The position numbers were made by a program, and so were the translations under genes. Below are positions 56,144-63,869 of a DNA stretch of 64,000 bases, one piece after another (within the stretch, counting starts at the first letter, position 1; the number at the start of each line of letters is the position of its first letter). The notes below the pieces were generated by a model. It was not told the origin of the DNA, did no database searches, and worked only from the letters and a program-made list of their open reading frames with translations. Source of the DNA: Acidobacteriota bacterium (GTDB taxonomy: Bacteria > Acidobacteriota > Terriglobia > 2-12-FULL-54-10); the NCBI GenBank assembly GCA_016191085.1, contig JACPPJ010000015.1:28156-92155 (forward strand). Reading direction: 5' to 3'.

Positions 56144-56901
56144 ACGCACGCGCATGCCGCCTGAAAGTATTTCCAGACTCGGAGGCGCTCAGTCGCCAGG
56201 CGGCCGCCAGCGTTGCCGCGCAAATCCGGAAAGCCGCAGCGGATGGACGATCGTTCTCCCTCGTCATGGCCGGTGGGAATACACCCGAATCTCTGTACAA
56301 CGCGCTGGCCAGCGAGTTCCGAGAGGCGATCCCATGGGAACGCGTGGTCTTGTTCTGGGGTGACGAGCGCTACGTGCCGCCCGACGATCCACGCAGCAAC
56401 TTTGGAATGGCAGAACGGATTCTGCTGCGGCGCGTGCGGATTCCCGCCGGAAACATCCATGCCATGCCGACCGAGTTTCCCGACCCGGACGAAGCGGCTC
56501 GCGTCTATGAAGCCACTCTAAGGGATCGATTCCCTGCTCCTTTGCCCCGATTTGATTTGGTGCTATTAGGAATGGGCGAGGATGGCCACACGGCATCTCT
56601 ATTTCCCGGGTCGCCTGTACTTAACGAGCGGGAGTGCTGGGTAGCCGCGGTTCGTGCTCCCGCGCAACCTCCTGTTCGCCTCACTCTTACACTGCCTGTA
56701 CTAAATAACGCCTCATGCATTTATTTTCTCGTCGCAGGGGCGAATAAAGCGCCGACGATGCTCAGCGCGCTGACTTCCCAATCGCCACACGCTTCCCCCG
56801 CCTCGCTAATTCGCCCGAGAGACGGCGAAGTAGTCTGGTGGTGCGATGAAGCGGCTGCAAACCTCATTCCCAGTAATGCATTCATGAATAATCCAGGCTA
56901 G
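56140..56901 (+). CDS. pgl: 6-phosphogluconolactonase
   Basis: A 253-residue lactonase of the DevB/SOL family that hydrolyses the product of Zwf. Typical segments: SLVMAGGNTPESLY, VLFWGDERYVPPDDPRSNFGMA and LLGMGEDGHTASLFPGSP. The start at 56140 overlaps the zwf stop by 4 bases. It is the last gene of the cluster; 76 bases follow before the accessory island. Confidence 0.94.
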   Translation: MNARACRLKVFPDSEALSRQAAASVAAQIRKAAADGRSFSLVMAGGNTPESLYNALASEFREAIPWERVVLFWGDERYVPPDDPRSNFGMAERILLRRVRIPAGNIHAMPTEFPDPDEAARVYEATLRDRFPAPLPRFDLVLLGMGEDGHTASLFPGSPVLNERECWVAAVRAPAQPPVRLTLTLPVLNNASCIYFLVAGANKAPTMLSALTSQSPHASPASLIRPRDGEVVWWCDEAAANLIPSNAFMNNPG

Positions 56902-56977
56902 CACCTGAAACCTGGCACCCGCGTTCATTTCGCCGTGGCAGTGTATGGTCACTAAAAAGTCGGCGAGGGCGCCGCAA

Positions 56978-57343
56978 CTAGGTTCCGAACACTTTTACCC
57001 TCCTCAGCGCTTCTTCTACTGACGCCTCCGACACAAGGACCGTGCAGTGACTCCCGCCGACCTGCCATCCCTTGAGGCGGCCTCTGCGGAGCCACTTGCG
57101 AACGGCACCTTCGCTCTTGCACAGACGGAAAGCAGCCTCTCTTACCGAGATGGTCCCTTCTCCTGCCAGATTCAACAGTGGTTCAGAGTCGGATGGCGGT
57201 AGCGGTGAATCCCCCGGCGGTGTCGCTGCTTTACGGCGACCGCTGCCGCCGGGTGGTACAGGATGATTCGGCGTGATTTCTTTGTCCACAGCCAGGCGCG
57301 GTGTAGAACTTTTTTTGGCGCCGGTGGTTCGATGCATTGCCAT
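56978..57343 (-). CDS. Xis/MerR-like helix-turn-helix protein
   Basis: A 121-residue protein. The first 60 residues are low-complexity (Pro/Lys/Arg/Ser). The C-terminal 55 (GTISVREAAFRLCKSEGAVRKW then LRRGRLKGWQ..) form an excisionase-type helix-turn-helix of the HTH_17/MerR class. ATG at 57343 is 8 bases after AAGGA; an ATG at 57349 is also possible. A near-consensus promoter with a dyad in its spacer lies upstream (57397-57424), which suggests self-repression. First gene of the accessory island. Confidence 0.65.
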   Translation of the reverse strand: MAMHRTTGAKKSSTPRLAVDKEITPNHPVPPGGSGRRKAATPPGDSPLPPSDSEPLLNLAGEGTISVREAAFRLCKSEGAVRKWLRRGRLKGWQVGGSHCTVLVSEASVEEALRRVKVFGT

Positions 57344-57396
57344 GCTCATGGTCCTTAAAAAGACGCGAGTTGGTCGTCGTCGCCCCGCACAGCCAG

Positions 57397-57424
57397 TGTA
57401 TAGGTGCGTACACCTATGTGTCAA
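57397..57424 (-). promoter_or_regulatory. Near-consensus promoter with an operator dyad in its spacer
   Basis: On the minus strand: TTGACA (57424-57419), 16 bases, TATACA (57402-57397). The spacer is filled by an 18-base dyad ATAGGTG-CGTA-CACCTAT at 57400-57417 (plus-strand reading). A bound repressor would block polymerase directly. Transcription would start near 57390 and lead into the helix-turn-helix gene. Confidence 0.6.
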
Positions 57425-57756
57425 GCAAAAATTCCGCTCAGGAGAGTTTGACAGCGGACTCTCGTTTACCCGGTATCGCCTCGCCAGATAAAATCGGACG
57501 GAAACTTGCGGTCTGTCCCCGAGCGGGTCCATCCGATGATGGAGGCCGCTGCGAAAAATGCCCGCTCAACCGGCTGGACGCCGCGCAGCATTCCGAGGCC
57601 GGACAACTGCTGCGCCGGGCGATTGATCTTCGTGCGGCCCTCCGGCTCGGCGTTTCTCTTTCCCTCGACGACATTGCCGCCGAGGAGTTCTTTGCGATGC
57701 TAGCCATCGAAGAAGCGCAGGATGAATATGAGACGGGGCGGCGTGGGAAATCTTGA
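57418..57756 (+). CDS. Phage-like protein of unknown function
   Basis: About 112 residues from a GTG at 57418; the start is uncertain because no ribosome-binding site is visible and the frame is open further upstream. A Cys pair CEKCP is followed by GQLLRRAIDLRAALRLG and SLDDIAAEEFFAMLAIEE, a pattern I associate with small proteins near phage structural genes. It is divergent from the helix-turn-helix gene across the operator region. Function unknown. Confidence 0.45.
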   Translation: MSSKNSAQESLTADSRLPGIASPDKIGRKLAVCPRAGPSDDGGRCEKCPLNRLDAAQHSEAGQLLRRAIDLRAALRLGVSLSLDDIAAEEFFAMLAIEEAQDEYETGRRGKS

Positions 57757-57766
57757 ACCAGGCAGA

Positions 57767-58366
57767 CTAAACTTGACCCTGAGGCGTCGAATCCTGTTTC
57801 GCATTCGTCTCGCCGTCCGCTCTCATTTCCGATGCCCAGTAATCTTTGATGGCTTGAGCAATTTGGAAATGTGACTTGTCCTTGAAGGATTCTTTAAATC
57901 CGCTGGGCAGCGGTAGGGTGTTCTCCAGAAAGAACCGTTCCAGTTCGGAATACAACTCGTTCAGCCATTTTTCGGTCTGTTCCTCCCCGGTCCCAAAAAA
58001 CTGTAGGTGCTTCCAGCTCATCGGTTCCCTCTGGTAATGAAAAGTTGCATTTCGAAAGAGCCTCAGCCGCTCTACAAACGGGGAGTTGAGGAGTTCATCG
58101 ATCTTGGGATCACTCAAATTCAGATCCCTCCACCCTTCGATGACCAAGTAAATTCCTGAGTATGAATAGAGGAAGTATATTCCCGGTGCGGAATAGAAGA
58201 AAAGCACGAGGCCTGATTTGTCGGCGCTGAGCATCTTCAACCAGTCTGCACTGATCTCGCGACGGAACAGATCCCGCATGTGTGCAGCATAAGCGAAATA
58301 TCTGTACAACGTGATTATGTCCGGGTTCATTTCCATCACTTTATCTTTGCTTAAACTAATCTTCAT
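57767..58366 (-). CDS. Unknown protein with a HEPN-like RNxxxH motif
   Basis: A 199-residue, mostly helical protein from the ATG at 58366. In the second half, RLFRNATFHYQREP contains R-N-A-T-F-H, the Rx4H pattern of HEPN ribonucleases, placed after a helix as in that fold. HEPN proteins serve as RNA-cutting toxins or defence effectors. Similarity beyond the motif is not evident, so the assignment is tentative. It lies between phage remnants in the accessory island and has no obvious antitoxin partner. Confidence 0.6.
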   Translation of the reverse strand: MKISLSKDKVMEMNPDIITLYRYFAYAAHMRDLFRREISADWLKMLSADKSGLVLFFYSAPGIYFLYSYSGIYLVIEGWRDLNLSDPKIDELLNSPFVERLRLFRNATFHYQREPMSWKHLQFFGTGEEQTEKWLNELYSELERFFLENTLPLPSGFKESFKDKSHFQIAQAIKDYWASEMRADGETNAKQDSTPQGQV

Positions 58367-58423
58367 AAGACCTGCTCCCTCGTCAGAGTCCGTTGCCAAC
58401 AGTCATTAGACCACACCAGCCAC

Positions 58424-58804
58424 ATGCCCGGTGACAACAAACTCGAACTGATCATCCAGGTGGACGCCGCCGGAGCAAACGCCTCGATCAAAAGTGTCAA
58501 CAAGAGCCTTTCTGGTTTGGAAAAGGAAGCTGTGTCTTCGGCGAAGGGCGCTTCCAAGGGGATTGACGGGATGACGCTCGCCATGACGAAGGCCGTCGTC
58601 GCCGGCAACGCCATCTACGATGTGGCGAAAAGAGCTTTCGCCGCTCTCAAAGACTTCACCCTCGGCGCAATTCAGACCCAGGACGAAATGGGCAAGACGG
58701 CCCAGAAACTTGGTCTGACCGTGAAGGAGTTTTCCGAACTGAGGCACATCGCGGAGCTGTCCGGGATTGAGGTCAGTCAGTTGAGCACCGGTGTCGGAAG
58801 GTAA
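58424..58804 (+). pseudogene. N-terminal fragment of a phage tail tape-measure protein
   Basis: 126 residues with the tape-measure start pattern: ELIIQVDAAGANASIKSVNK, a helical region and QTQDEMGKTAQKLGLTVKEF. Full proteins of this kind have hundreds of residues; here a stop follows at STGVGR. No other tail gene is intact nearby. It marks a decayed prophage or mobile element. Confidence 0.65.
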
Positions 58805-58989
58805 CGGAACAAGGCCTCACGGTCGAATTGGTACCGCTGCTTCTCAAAACAGAGTACGGACCGGAACTTGGTGAAGTCGGAACAAGTGGCCGCTTAATTA
58901 CAGCGTATTACGATAACCAATCGCTGGACGATTGGGCAGCTAACGTGGAGCAGCAGCGACAATTGATACGCGCACCGCAGCGTGTCTAG
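58805..58989 (+). pseudogene. Remnant reading frame after the tape-measure fragment
   Basis: Directly after the broken tape-measure frame, another frame without a start reads EQGLTVELVPLLLKTEYGP and SGRLITAYYDNQSLDDWAAN, ending RAPQRV and TAG at 58987-58989. It looks like the C-terminal 60 residues of a real protein joined by deletion. The family is not recognised. The rest of the gap to 59322 holds the tRNA fragment at 59067 and otherwise nothing clear. Confidence 0.4.
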
Positions 58990-59066
58990 GAACTGGAGTC
59001 TTGCGGAGTCAGGCAATGTCGGCCAATGACACCGGTCGCGTGCAAACTACTCATTCCAGGACGGTT

Positions 59067-59115
59067 TGGAGCGGGAGACGGGAATCGAACCCGCGACGTC
59101 CAGCTTGGGAAAGCG
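59067..59115 (-). pseudogene. 3' fragment of a tRNA-Gly (CCC), probable attachment site
   Basis: On the minus strand the sequence runs from the anticodon loop (TTCCCAA) through a complete T-arm (GCGGGTTCGAATCCCGT) to the acceptor end CTCCCGCTCCA with encoded CCA. The 5' half of the tRNA is absent. Integrases often recombine at the 3' half of tRNA genes and leave this type of fragment at one end of the inserted element. Phage remnants lie on its left. Confidence 0.7.
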
Positions 59116-59322
59116 GCCTTAGATTGAAAATAAAAAACATAGAGCCTACTGCGTTAATTTCCGACGATGATAACTCCTCCACTTTCAACGAATGATTTTC
59201 TTCCCGATCTTAACGGAGCCCAAACGGAGTACACGGACCAATCTCTCTTTATCGCCCCTCAACAGAACCTTGTTGGCATCCGACAGCCAGCGTTGCGCGA
59301 CCTGGCATCTGCTTTGCCTGTA

Positions 59323-59901
59323 CTATTTGACTTTGCCTGACTTATGAAGCGCGTACAACTTGCGCATGTACCGGCGGCGTCTTTCCTTGAAAGCCTCTGT
59401 CTTAGAGTGGCATTTGCACCGACAGGCAGCCGTACAAAATTCTTGATCTGACCGGCGCGCGAAATACCATTTAGTACATTGCGGGCATCTGCGGACGTTT
59501 GTTATCTCTCGATCAAGCATCAGTTGAAGCAAGCAGCGGACCTGTCCGCTGACTACTGCGATGGGGGATTCCTCTGTTGTCAGGGTCAAACTCACCGGAC
59601 TGCCATCGTAGTACTCGTGTAGCTCGATCTGCGGGGCTGACGTGAATTTGGACAGCTCCTCATTGAGCCTGTAGTAGCAGCGCCAGAATTCTGAATGCTT
59701 GCTTCCGCTTCTTACGGCAACCGAGAAACTGTGGAGAGAGTCGTGTTCCGCCAAATTCCCAAAAACCACTTGTGCATCCGCAAGAATCGCTTCAATGAAC
59801 GGCTTGTGTCTGTGCGAGTAATACCATTTATCTTTCTCGCTGGGGGCATTCAACCATTTAACGAGAGCCCGGCCTAGCTGCTTACCTCGTCTCCTTTTCA
59901 T
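59323..59901 (-). CDS. CGNR-like zinc-finger protein
   Basis: A 192-residue basic protein. Near the C-terminus RRCPQCTKWYFARRSDQEFC and the following TAACR give four cysteines (CxxC, then C, C) arranged as in the CGNR/ABATE zinc-finger family, followed by a basic helix (ERRRRYMRKLY). The N-terminal 140 residues have no recognised fold. Family members are thought to be transcription regulators for stress or antibiotics. AGGAGG lies 13 bases before the ATG. It is the left neighbour, divergent, of the RadA-like gene. Confidence 0.6.
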   Translation of the reverse strand: MKRRRGKQLGRALVKWLNAPSEKDKWYYSHRHKPFIEAILADAQVVFGNLAEHDSLHSFSVAVRSGSKHSEFWRCYYRLNEELSKFTSAPQIELHEYYDGSPVSLTLTTEESPIAVVSGQVRCLLQLMLDREITNVRRCPQCTKWYFARRSDQEFCTAACRCKCHSKTEAFKERRRRYMRKLYALHKSGKVK

Positions 59902-60119
59902 TTTCTAACTAACGCCTCCTGTTATTATCCGTTAGTAACATAATACTTCATTGTTTCCGCCTAGTCCAGCTAGGATGAGCTTTGAGAGCTTTCGACAGCG
60001 GTGCATTAGCTTGGAGCAGTTTGTTATCCGCGTCGCTTCGGCTAATGGGCGACGCATCGAAGCACCATTTCACCAGCACCAGCGCCGTTCAGCGTGGTGC
60101 CCTCAAGGAGTGATGAATT

Positions 60120-61424
60120 ATGGCAAGGTTTGGTGATATTCAAGCAACTGGACGTGAAAGGCTCGATCTGCCGGGCCTGCTGTGGCTCCAGGATGCCCTA
60201 GGAGGCGGACTGGTGCGCGGCGGTAATTACCTGATTGCCGGGGACCCGGGGGGTGCTAAGACCACCTTGGCCGCTCAAATCAGTGTCGCGGTTGCCAAGT
60301 GCGGCGTCGGCGTGGTTTATCTAACGAACGAGCAGGGCATCGCTGATATTGCAGGCGTCATGGAACGCGTTTCACCGAACCTAACACCCGAAGAGCTAGC
60401 TAACGTCAAAAAGCATCTTTTTTGTGATGACATTGTTCCGGAAGTGAAGGACCTTCCCGACTTCATCGTCTGCCGAATGCTGGCGGACGGTCAGGAATAT
60501 CACGGCTGCCGCATGCTTGTTTACGATTCCATTCAAGGGCATGGCCTCGCGCCTACAGCCGTTAAGCAATATCACTTTCTCTACAAGTTCCTCGAACTCG
60601 CCAGAAAAACTGGTCTGTGTACTCTCCTCATCGGCCATGTCACTAAGCGGGGACTAGTTGCCGGTCCAAAAGACTTGGAACACAACATTGATGTGATGAT
60701 CTACCTCCGCCGCGCCTTTCGGCTCAGGCTCTTTTTTGTTCCAAAAAACCGTTTTGGGCGAGCCATCCCTGACCCAGTAGTTTTGACGATGGACGAAAAC
60801 GGGCGGCTCTTAAAAGCGCCGCACACGACGGCCCAAAGCAGTGTTGTTTGGGGATGGTCTGGCGACAGTGAAAATCTAACCGAGGCGCAGGCTGTAGTCA
60901 GCATGCCGCCCTACGGCTCGAATCCCGAACTGAACGCCCCGAATCTGCCACGGGAAAGAATCAAGCAGTTATTGTGCACAATCCGCCAATTAAAGGACGT
61001 GGATGTTACGAATCTTTCCTACACCGTCAACTGTTTCTTGCCCGGTCACAAACGGTACTGCGTTGAACTAGACTTGCCGCTGGCCGTTTCGCTTTTGAGT
61101 TCGTATTTGCAGCAGGGAGTCGAGCCGAACACCCTGTTCATAGGCGAATTGGATTTGAACTCTCGTATTCGCAGACCGTCCCCGAGCTATCTGGCGGGAC
61201 TGGCTCACGTTTTGGTGCACAACCACACCGGCATCGTCCGTCGGGTGTATCTGTCTGCTGATTGTGAACAAGAATTCCAAGGTTATTTGGCGGAGGAAGA
61301 AAAAAACGCCCAGGCGGAGGGCCTGGAGGTTGATTACCCAATTCAGATCATCGGCGTTCTCAACCTAGCGAAACTGCTCAACCTCCTCTGGCCAGACTTG
61401 GGAATTACAAATTCAGCCAGCTGA
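60120..61424 (+). CDS. RadA/Sms-like ATPase lacking the N-terminal zinc finger
   Basis: A 434-residue RadA relative. Walker A GDPGGAKTT is at residues 41-49, Walker B RMLVYDSIQ at about 131-139, IGHVTKRGLVAGPKDLEH and the RadA-specific KNRFG motif at 209-213. The C-terminal part keeps the outline of the Lon-like domain (LPLAVSLLSSYLQQ .. IGELDLNSRIRRP). The four-cysteine zinc finger at the start of RadA is absent, and the protein begins at LDLPGLLWLQDALGGGL. RadA extends D-loops in recombination; this truncated form in an island may serve a mobile element or a defence function. AAGGAG lies 9 bases before the ATG. Confidence 0.82.
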   Translation: MARFGDIQATGRERLDLPGLLWLQDALGGGLVRGGNYLIAGDPGGAKTTLAAQISVAVAKCGVGVVYLTNEQGIADIAGVMERVSPNLTPEELANVKKHLFCDDIVPEVKDLPDFIVCRMLADGQEYHGCRMLVYDSIQGHGLAPTAVKQYHFLYKFLELARKTGLCTLLIGHVTKRGLVAGPKDLEHNIDVMIYLRRAFRLRLFFVPKNRFGRAIPDPVVLTMDENGRLLKAPHTTAQSSVVWGWSGDSENLTEAQAVVSMPPYGSNPELNAPNLPRERIKQLLCTIRQLKDVDVTNLSYTVNCFLPGHKRYCVELDLPLAVSLLSSYLQQGVEPNTLFIGELDLNSRIRRPSPSYLAGLAHVLVHNHTGIVRRVYLSADCEQEFQGYLAEEEKNAQAEGLEVDYPIQIIGVLNLAKLLNLLWPDLGITNSAS

Positions 61425-61497
61425 ATCAGACGAACCGCCGCGAAGACCAGCCACAAGGAATCCGGGCAGCAGTGAGGGACCTGTAAGGAGCGACAAA

Positions 61498-61854
61498 ATG
61501 GGAAGGACTACAAGAGACTTGATCGAGGAACTGCAAGCCGAAGCGCCAAAGTTCAAAGTCGTGATCATTGCCGTCGGTTTTGAGAAAAGGAGCGAATGCG
61601 TCTTCAACAGCGATGAGCATCCGCTCCAGAAGTTGAACGGACTGGTAGAGGCTGGCGGAGAACCAATCGGGTTGATAGGTTTCAGGGATGACGGCGAGCA
61701 CGGAACGGTCTATTGCAGGACGTTCGCGGAATATGCGGTCGAGCAATGGGCTAACGATTATCTTTCCGATCTGTGCCACACGTTTTGTGAATTCTTAGTA
61801 AAATCCGGGAAGGCGAGGATTCTGCCGAATCCGGCCAACGGTTGGCTCAATTAA
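61498..61854 (+). CDS. Small protein of unknown function downstream of the RadA-like gene
   Basis: A 118-residue soluble protein (DLIEELQAEAPKFKVVIIA, LIGFRDDGEHGTVYCRTFAEY). AAGGAG lies about 7 bases before the ATG. It follows the RadA-like gene after 73 bases on the same strand and is likely co-transcribed. No domain recognised. Confidence 0.55.
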   Translation: MGRTTRDLIEELQAEAPKFKVVIIAVGFEKRSECVFNSDEHPLQKLNGLVEAGGEPIGLIGFRDDGEHGTVYCRTFAEYAVEQWANDYLSDLCHTFCEFLVKSGKARILPNPANGWLN

Positions 61855-61917
61855 GAGGGCCATAATGCGATTGGTTGCCAGTGTGCTGGCCCCGATTACC
61901 AGCGGAGCGGAAGAGGG

Positions 61918-63132
61918 TTAGGACGGCTCAGCCATAGCACCTTTGACCGTCTCTGCGACCTCGGTAAACGCTTCCACGAAGGCGTCTAGTTTGCCGTCCA
62001 AAACACGAAATCGGGGAGCTAAAGCCGTCGTCTTGGTGGCATCGGATTCGTCTTCTCTCCTGTAAAACTCAGCCACTTCATTGATTCGCTGCTTGCAGGT
62101 AATGAATCGCTGCTCGCCCAGCACACGGACGGCGCGAATCGGTATAGAAAACCACATGTTCGTGGGCGTCATGGACAGTAGCGAAATGAAATCTTCGTCC
62201 ACTTCAATTCCGTAGCTAATCTGTGAGGGGAAGGTGCGCGTCGCAAAACCTGAAGAGCGTAGCCGCTGGCGCAGACCCTCGGCCAATTCTGCGGCATCTG
62301 GCGGATTGTTGGCTCGAATCTGTGCGGTCAGTCGTTCCTCGGTCATGGGAGTGGGGGGAGGCGAAAGCTTCGTCTTCTTAGACGACTCGCCGGGCGCGGT
62401 AAACGTTACCGTTACCTGCTCGCTGGCCGTGCCTTGCATACTGATGGTCACTACATGGCGGGAAGCCTCACTGATCTTCAAGAGCGTCTTGGGGACGATG
62501 ATCCTACTGGTATCGGGCAAGTCGTAAATGCGGAATTCGACCAACCCGAGCTTATATGCACCCACGGCGTTGTTCATCCATTGGACCAGACGTTCGGCGC
62601 TGGACCGAATGCAATCTGCGACGATGAGTAGCAGAATATCGCCATTCCGACGTAACCTGTCGAATGCATCTTCAAAATCGTCGGCCCTTTGCGGAAGCGA
62701 TGTGGCACGTCGGTACACGCTCTCATCTGGTCCTAGCCGTTGGCTCTTAACATCTCCGCGCCTCAGCCGATTCTCAAATTCGTCTAGCGACAATTGGCTG
62801 ACGCCCATCGCGTATTGAAGAATTTGTGCTACAACGTCGCGCACGGCCTCTGAATTGCGCCATAGCTTGGTCTCGACAATGACTAAATGAGCGTCATCGG
62901 TGACAAGCAGGTTGTCTATATATCCATCCGCCCCATCTGCAACCGGAACGGGTATTTCCCGGCCAAGAGAGCAAAGACCCTCCACATTAGGGTAAAAATC
63001 GTGAATCGGCAGGATAGTTGGGCAGCGATCAATGAGTTCTTGAAGCAGAGATTCCTGATGGGGTTCGGCTGTACGGGAAAGCAGTGTTTCAGACATATCG
63101 GGGGCTTGGAGAAGTGGGGCACCGATGGTCAT
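61918..63132 (-). CDS. PD-(D/E)XK nuclease-like protein
   Basis: A 404-residue protein from the ATG at 63132, which has GGAG 8 bases upstream (an ATG at 63153 would add 7 residues). Residues about 60-110 carry a nuclease core: D73 in GYIDNLLVTDD, E87-T-K89 in HLVIVETKLW, and Gln103 in QILQYA. The remainder has a Pro/Lys linker (near residue 255) and a C-terminal domain ending FVEAFTEVAETVKG. A divergent XRE regulator gene lies 78 bases away. Nuclease plus XRE control is typical of restriction or defence loci; no methyltransferase is seen here. Confidence 0.7.
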   Translation of the reverse strand: MTIGAPLLQAPDMSETLLSRTAEPHQESLLQELIDRCPTILPIHDFYPNVEGLCSLGREIPVPVADGADGYIDNLLVTDDAHLVIVETKLWRNSEAVRDVVAQILQYAMGVSQLSLDEFENRLRRGDVKSQRLGPDESVYRRATSLPQRADDFEDAFDRLRRNGDILLLIVADCIRSSAERLVQWMNNAVGAYKLGLVEFRIYDLPDTSRIIVPKTLLKISEASRHVVTISMQGTASEQVTVTFTAPGESSKKTKLSPPPTPMTEERLTAQIRANNPPDAAELAEGLRQRLRSSGFATRTFPSQISYGIEVDEDFISLLSMTPTNMWFSIPIRAVRVLGEQRFITCKQRINEVAEFYRREDESDATKTTALAPRFRVLDGKLDAFVEAFTEVAETVKGAMAEPS

Positions 63133-63210
63133 GATTTTCACTCCAAAAAACAAAATGGTACGTTAAGTCCGTGGACATATCAACAGCGGGAATTTCCAAT
63201 ATGAAACATT
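63133..63210. promoter_or_regulatory. Divergent control region of nuclease and XRE genes
   Basis: 78 bases separate the two starts. A short dyad GTCCGTGGAC lies at 63167-63176 and is a candidate operator. TATGAA at 63201-63206 is close enough to the GTG at 63211 for a leaderless regulator mRNA, as found for many restriction C proteins. Confidence 0.3.
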
Positions 63211-63423
63211 GTGGAAAACGTGCTCACTCGGTTCGGCAAGGCCGTCCGCAAACGCAGAAAGGCGCTCGGGGTCTCTCAAGAGGAGTTTGCCGATCTCTGC
63301 GGCCTCGACCGGAGCTACATGGGCGGAGTAGAACGAGGGGAGCGGAACATCTCCCTGGTCAACATCGAAAAGATCGCAAAAGGGGCTGGAGTACCGCTGA
63401 AAGATTTGTTCCGAGAAGTTTGA
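63211..63423 (+). CDS. XRE-family regulator (restriction C-protein-like)
   Basis: A 70-residue helix-turn-helix protein, essentially one domain: RFGKAVRKRRKALGVSQEEF, DLCGLDRSYMGGVERGERN and ISLVNIEKIAKGAGVPLKDL. Size and sequence pattern are those of C proteins and small XRE repressors. GTG start at 63211 without ribosome-binding site. It is divergent from the nuclease gene and may control it. Confidence 0.8.
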   Translation: MENVLTRFGKAVRKRRKALGVSQEEFADLCGLDRSYMGGVERGERNISLVNIEKIAKGAGVPLKDLFREV

Positions 63424-63524
63424 TTCGTGATGCCGCACTTTGAATAATTGTTCCCAAACTGGCTCCCGGATTCCCAGCCCATCCGGCTAGACTGGCGTCA
63501 TAAAACCTATCGAGGAGGACAGAC

Positions 63525-63731
63525 GTGAAGGAACGGAGGCGGCGCGCTGTTTCAAATTCGGGGACACCTTTGCGTAAGATCGAAGTGGCAACAGCCACAT
63601 GGATTCCAATTGAGTTGGGAAGAATCGATCCAGCCCGATACAACTTCGTACCCAATTCGCAAGACAATTCCTCAGTCCGAATGGGTGTCTTTGCTGAACC
63701 AGATCGGTTTCAAGCACATTGTATTGTATGA
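63525..63731 (+). CDS. Possible small protein with strong ribosome-binding site
   Basis: A GTG at 63525 is preceded by GAGGAGG (63512-63518) at 6 bases and opens a 68-codon frame (MKERRRRAVSNSGTPLRK .. IELGRIDPARYNFVP). The start signal is good but the sequence is not recognised, and the end could be a truncation. The rest of the 63424-63869 gap holds nothing else that I can support. Confidence 0.35.
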   Translation: MKERRRRAVSNSGTPLRKIEVATATWIPIELGRIDPARYNFVPNSQDNSSVRMGVFAEPDRFQAHCIV

Positions 63732-63869
63732 ATTTCCCGTTCCTCCGGCACCCCACATTTCCTGCTTCAGAGCGGCATCTTAACGCTGGATGGGAGCACC
63801 ACAGAGCCTCGAAATATGCCGAGAGCCTTCTCAGCTTGCCGCAAAGCTGTTGAATGCCTCGGCTTCAAC

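Noticed and set aside
59001..59195. Short frame reading RRESNPRRPAWE
   Set aside because: This peptide pattern comes from the antisense of a tRNA T-arm; the underlying feature is the tRNA-Gly fragment.
59167..59340. 57-codon plus-strand frame (MITPPLSTNDFLPD...)
   Set aside because: No start signal and no family; it overlaps the end of the CGNR-like gene. Possibly a fragment, but not supportable.
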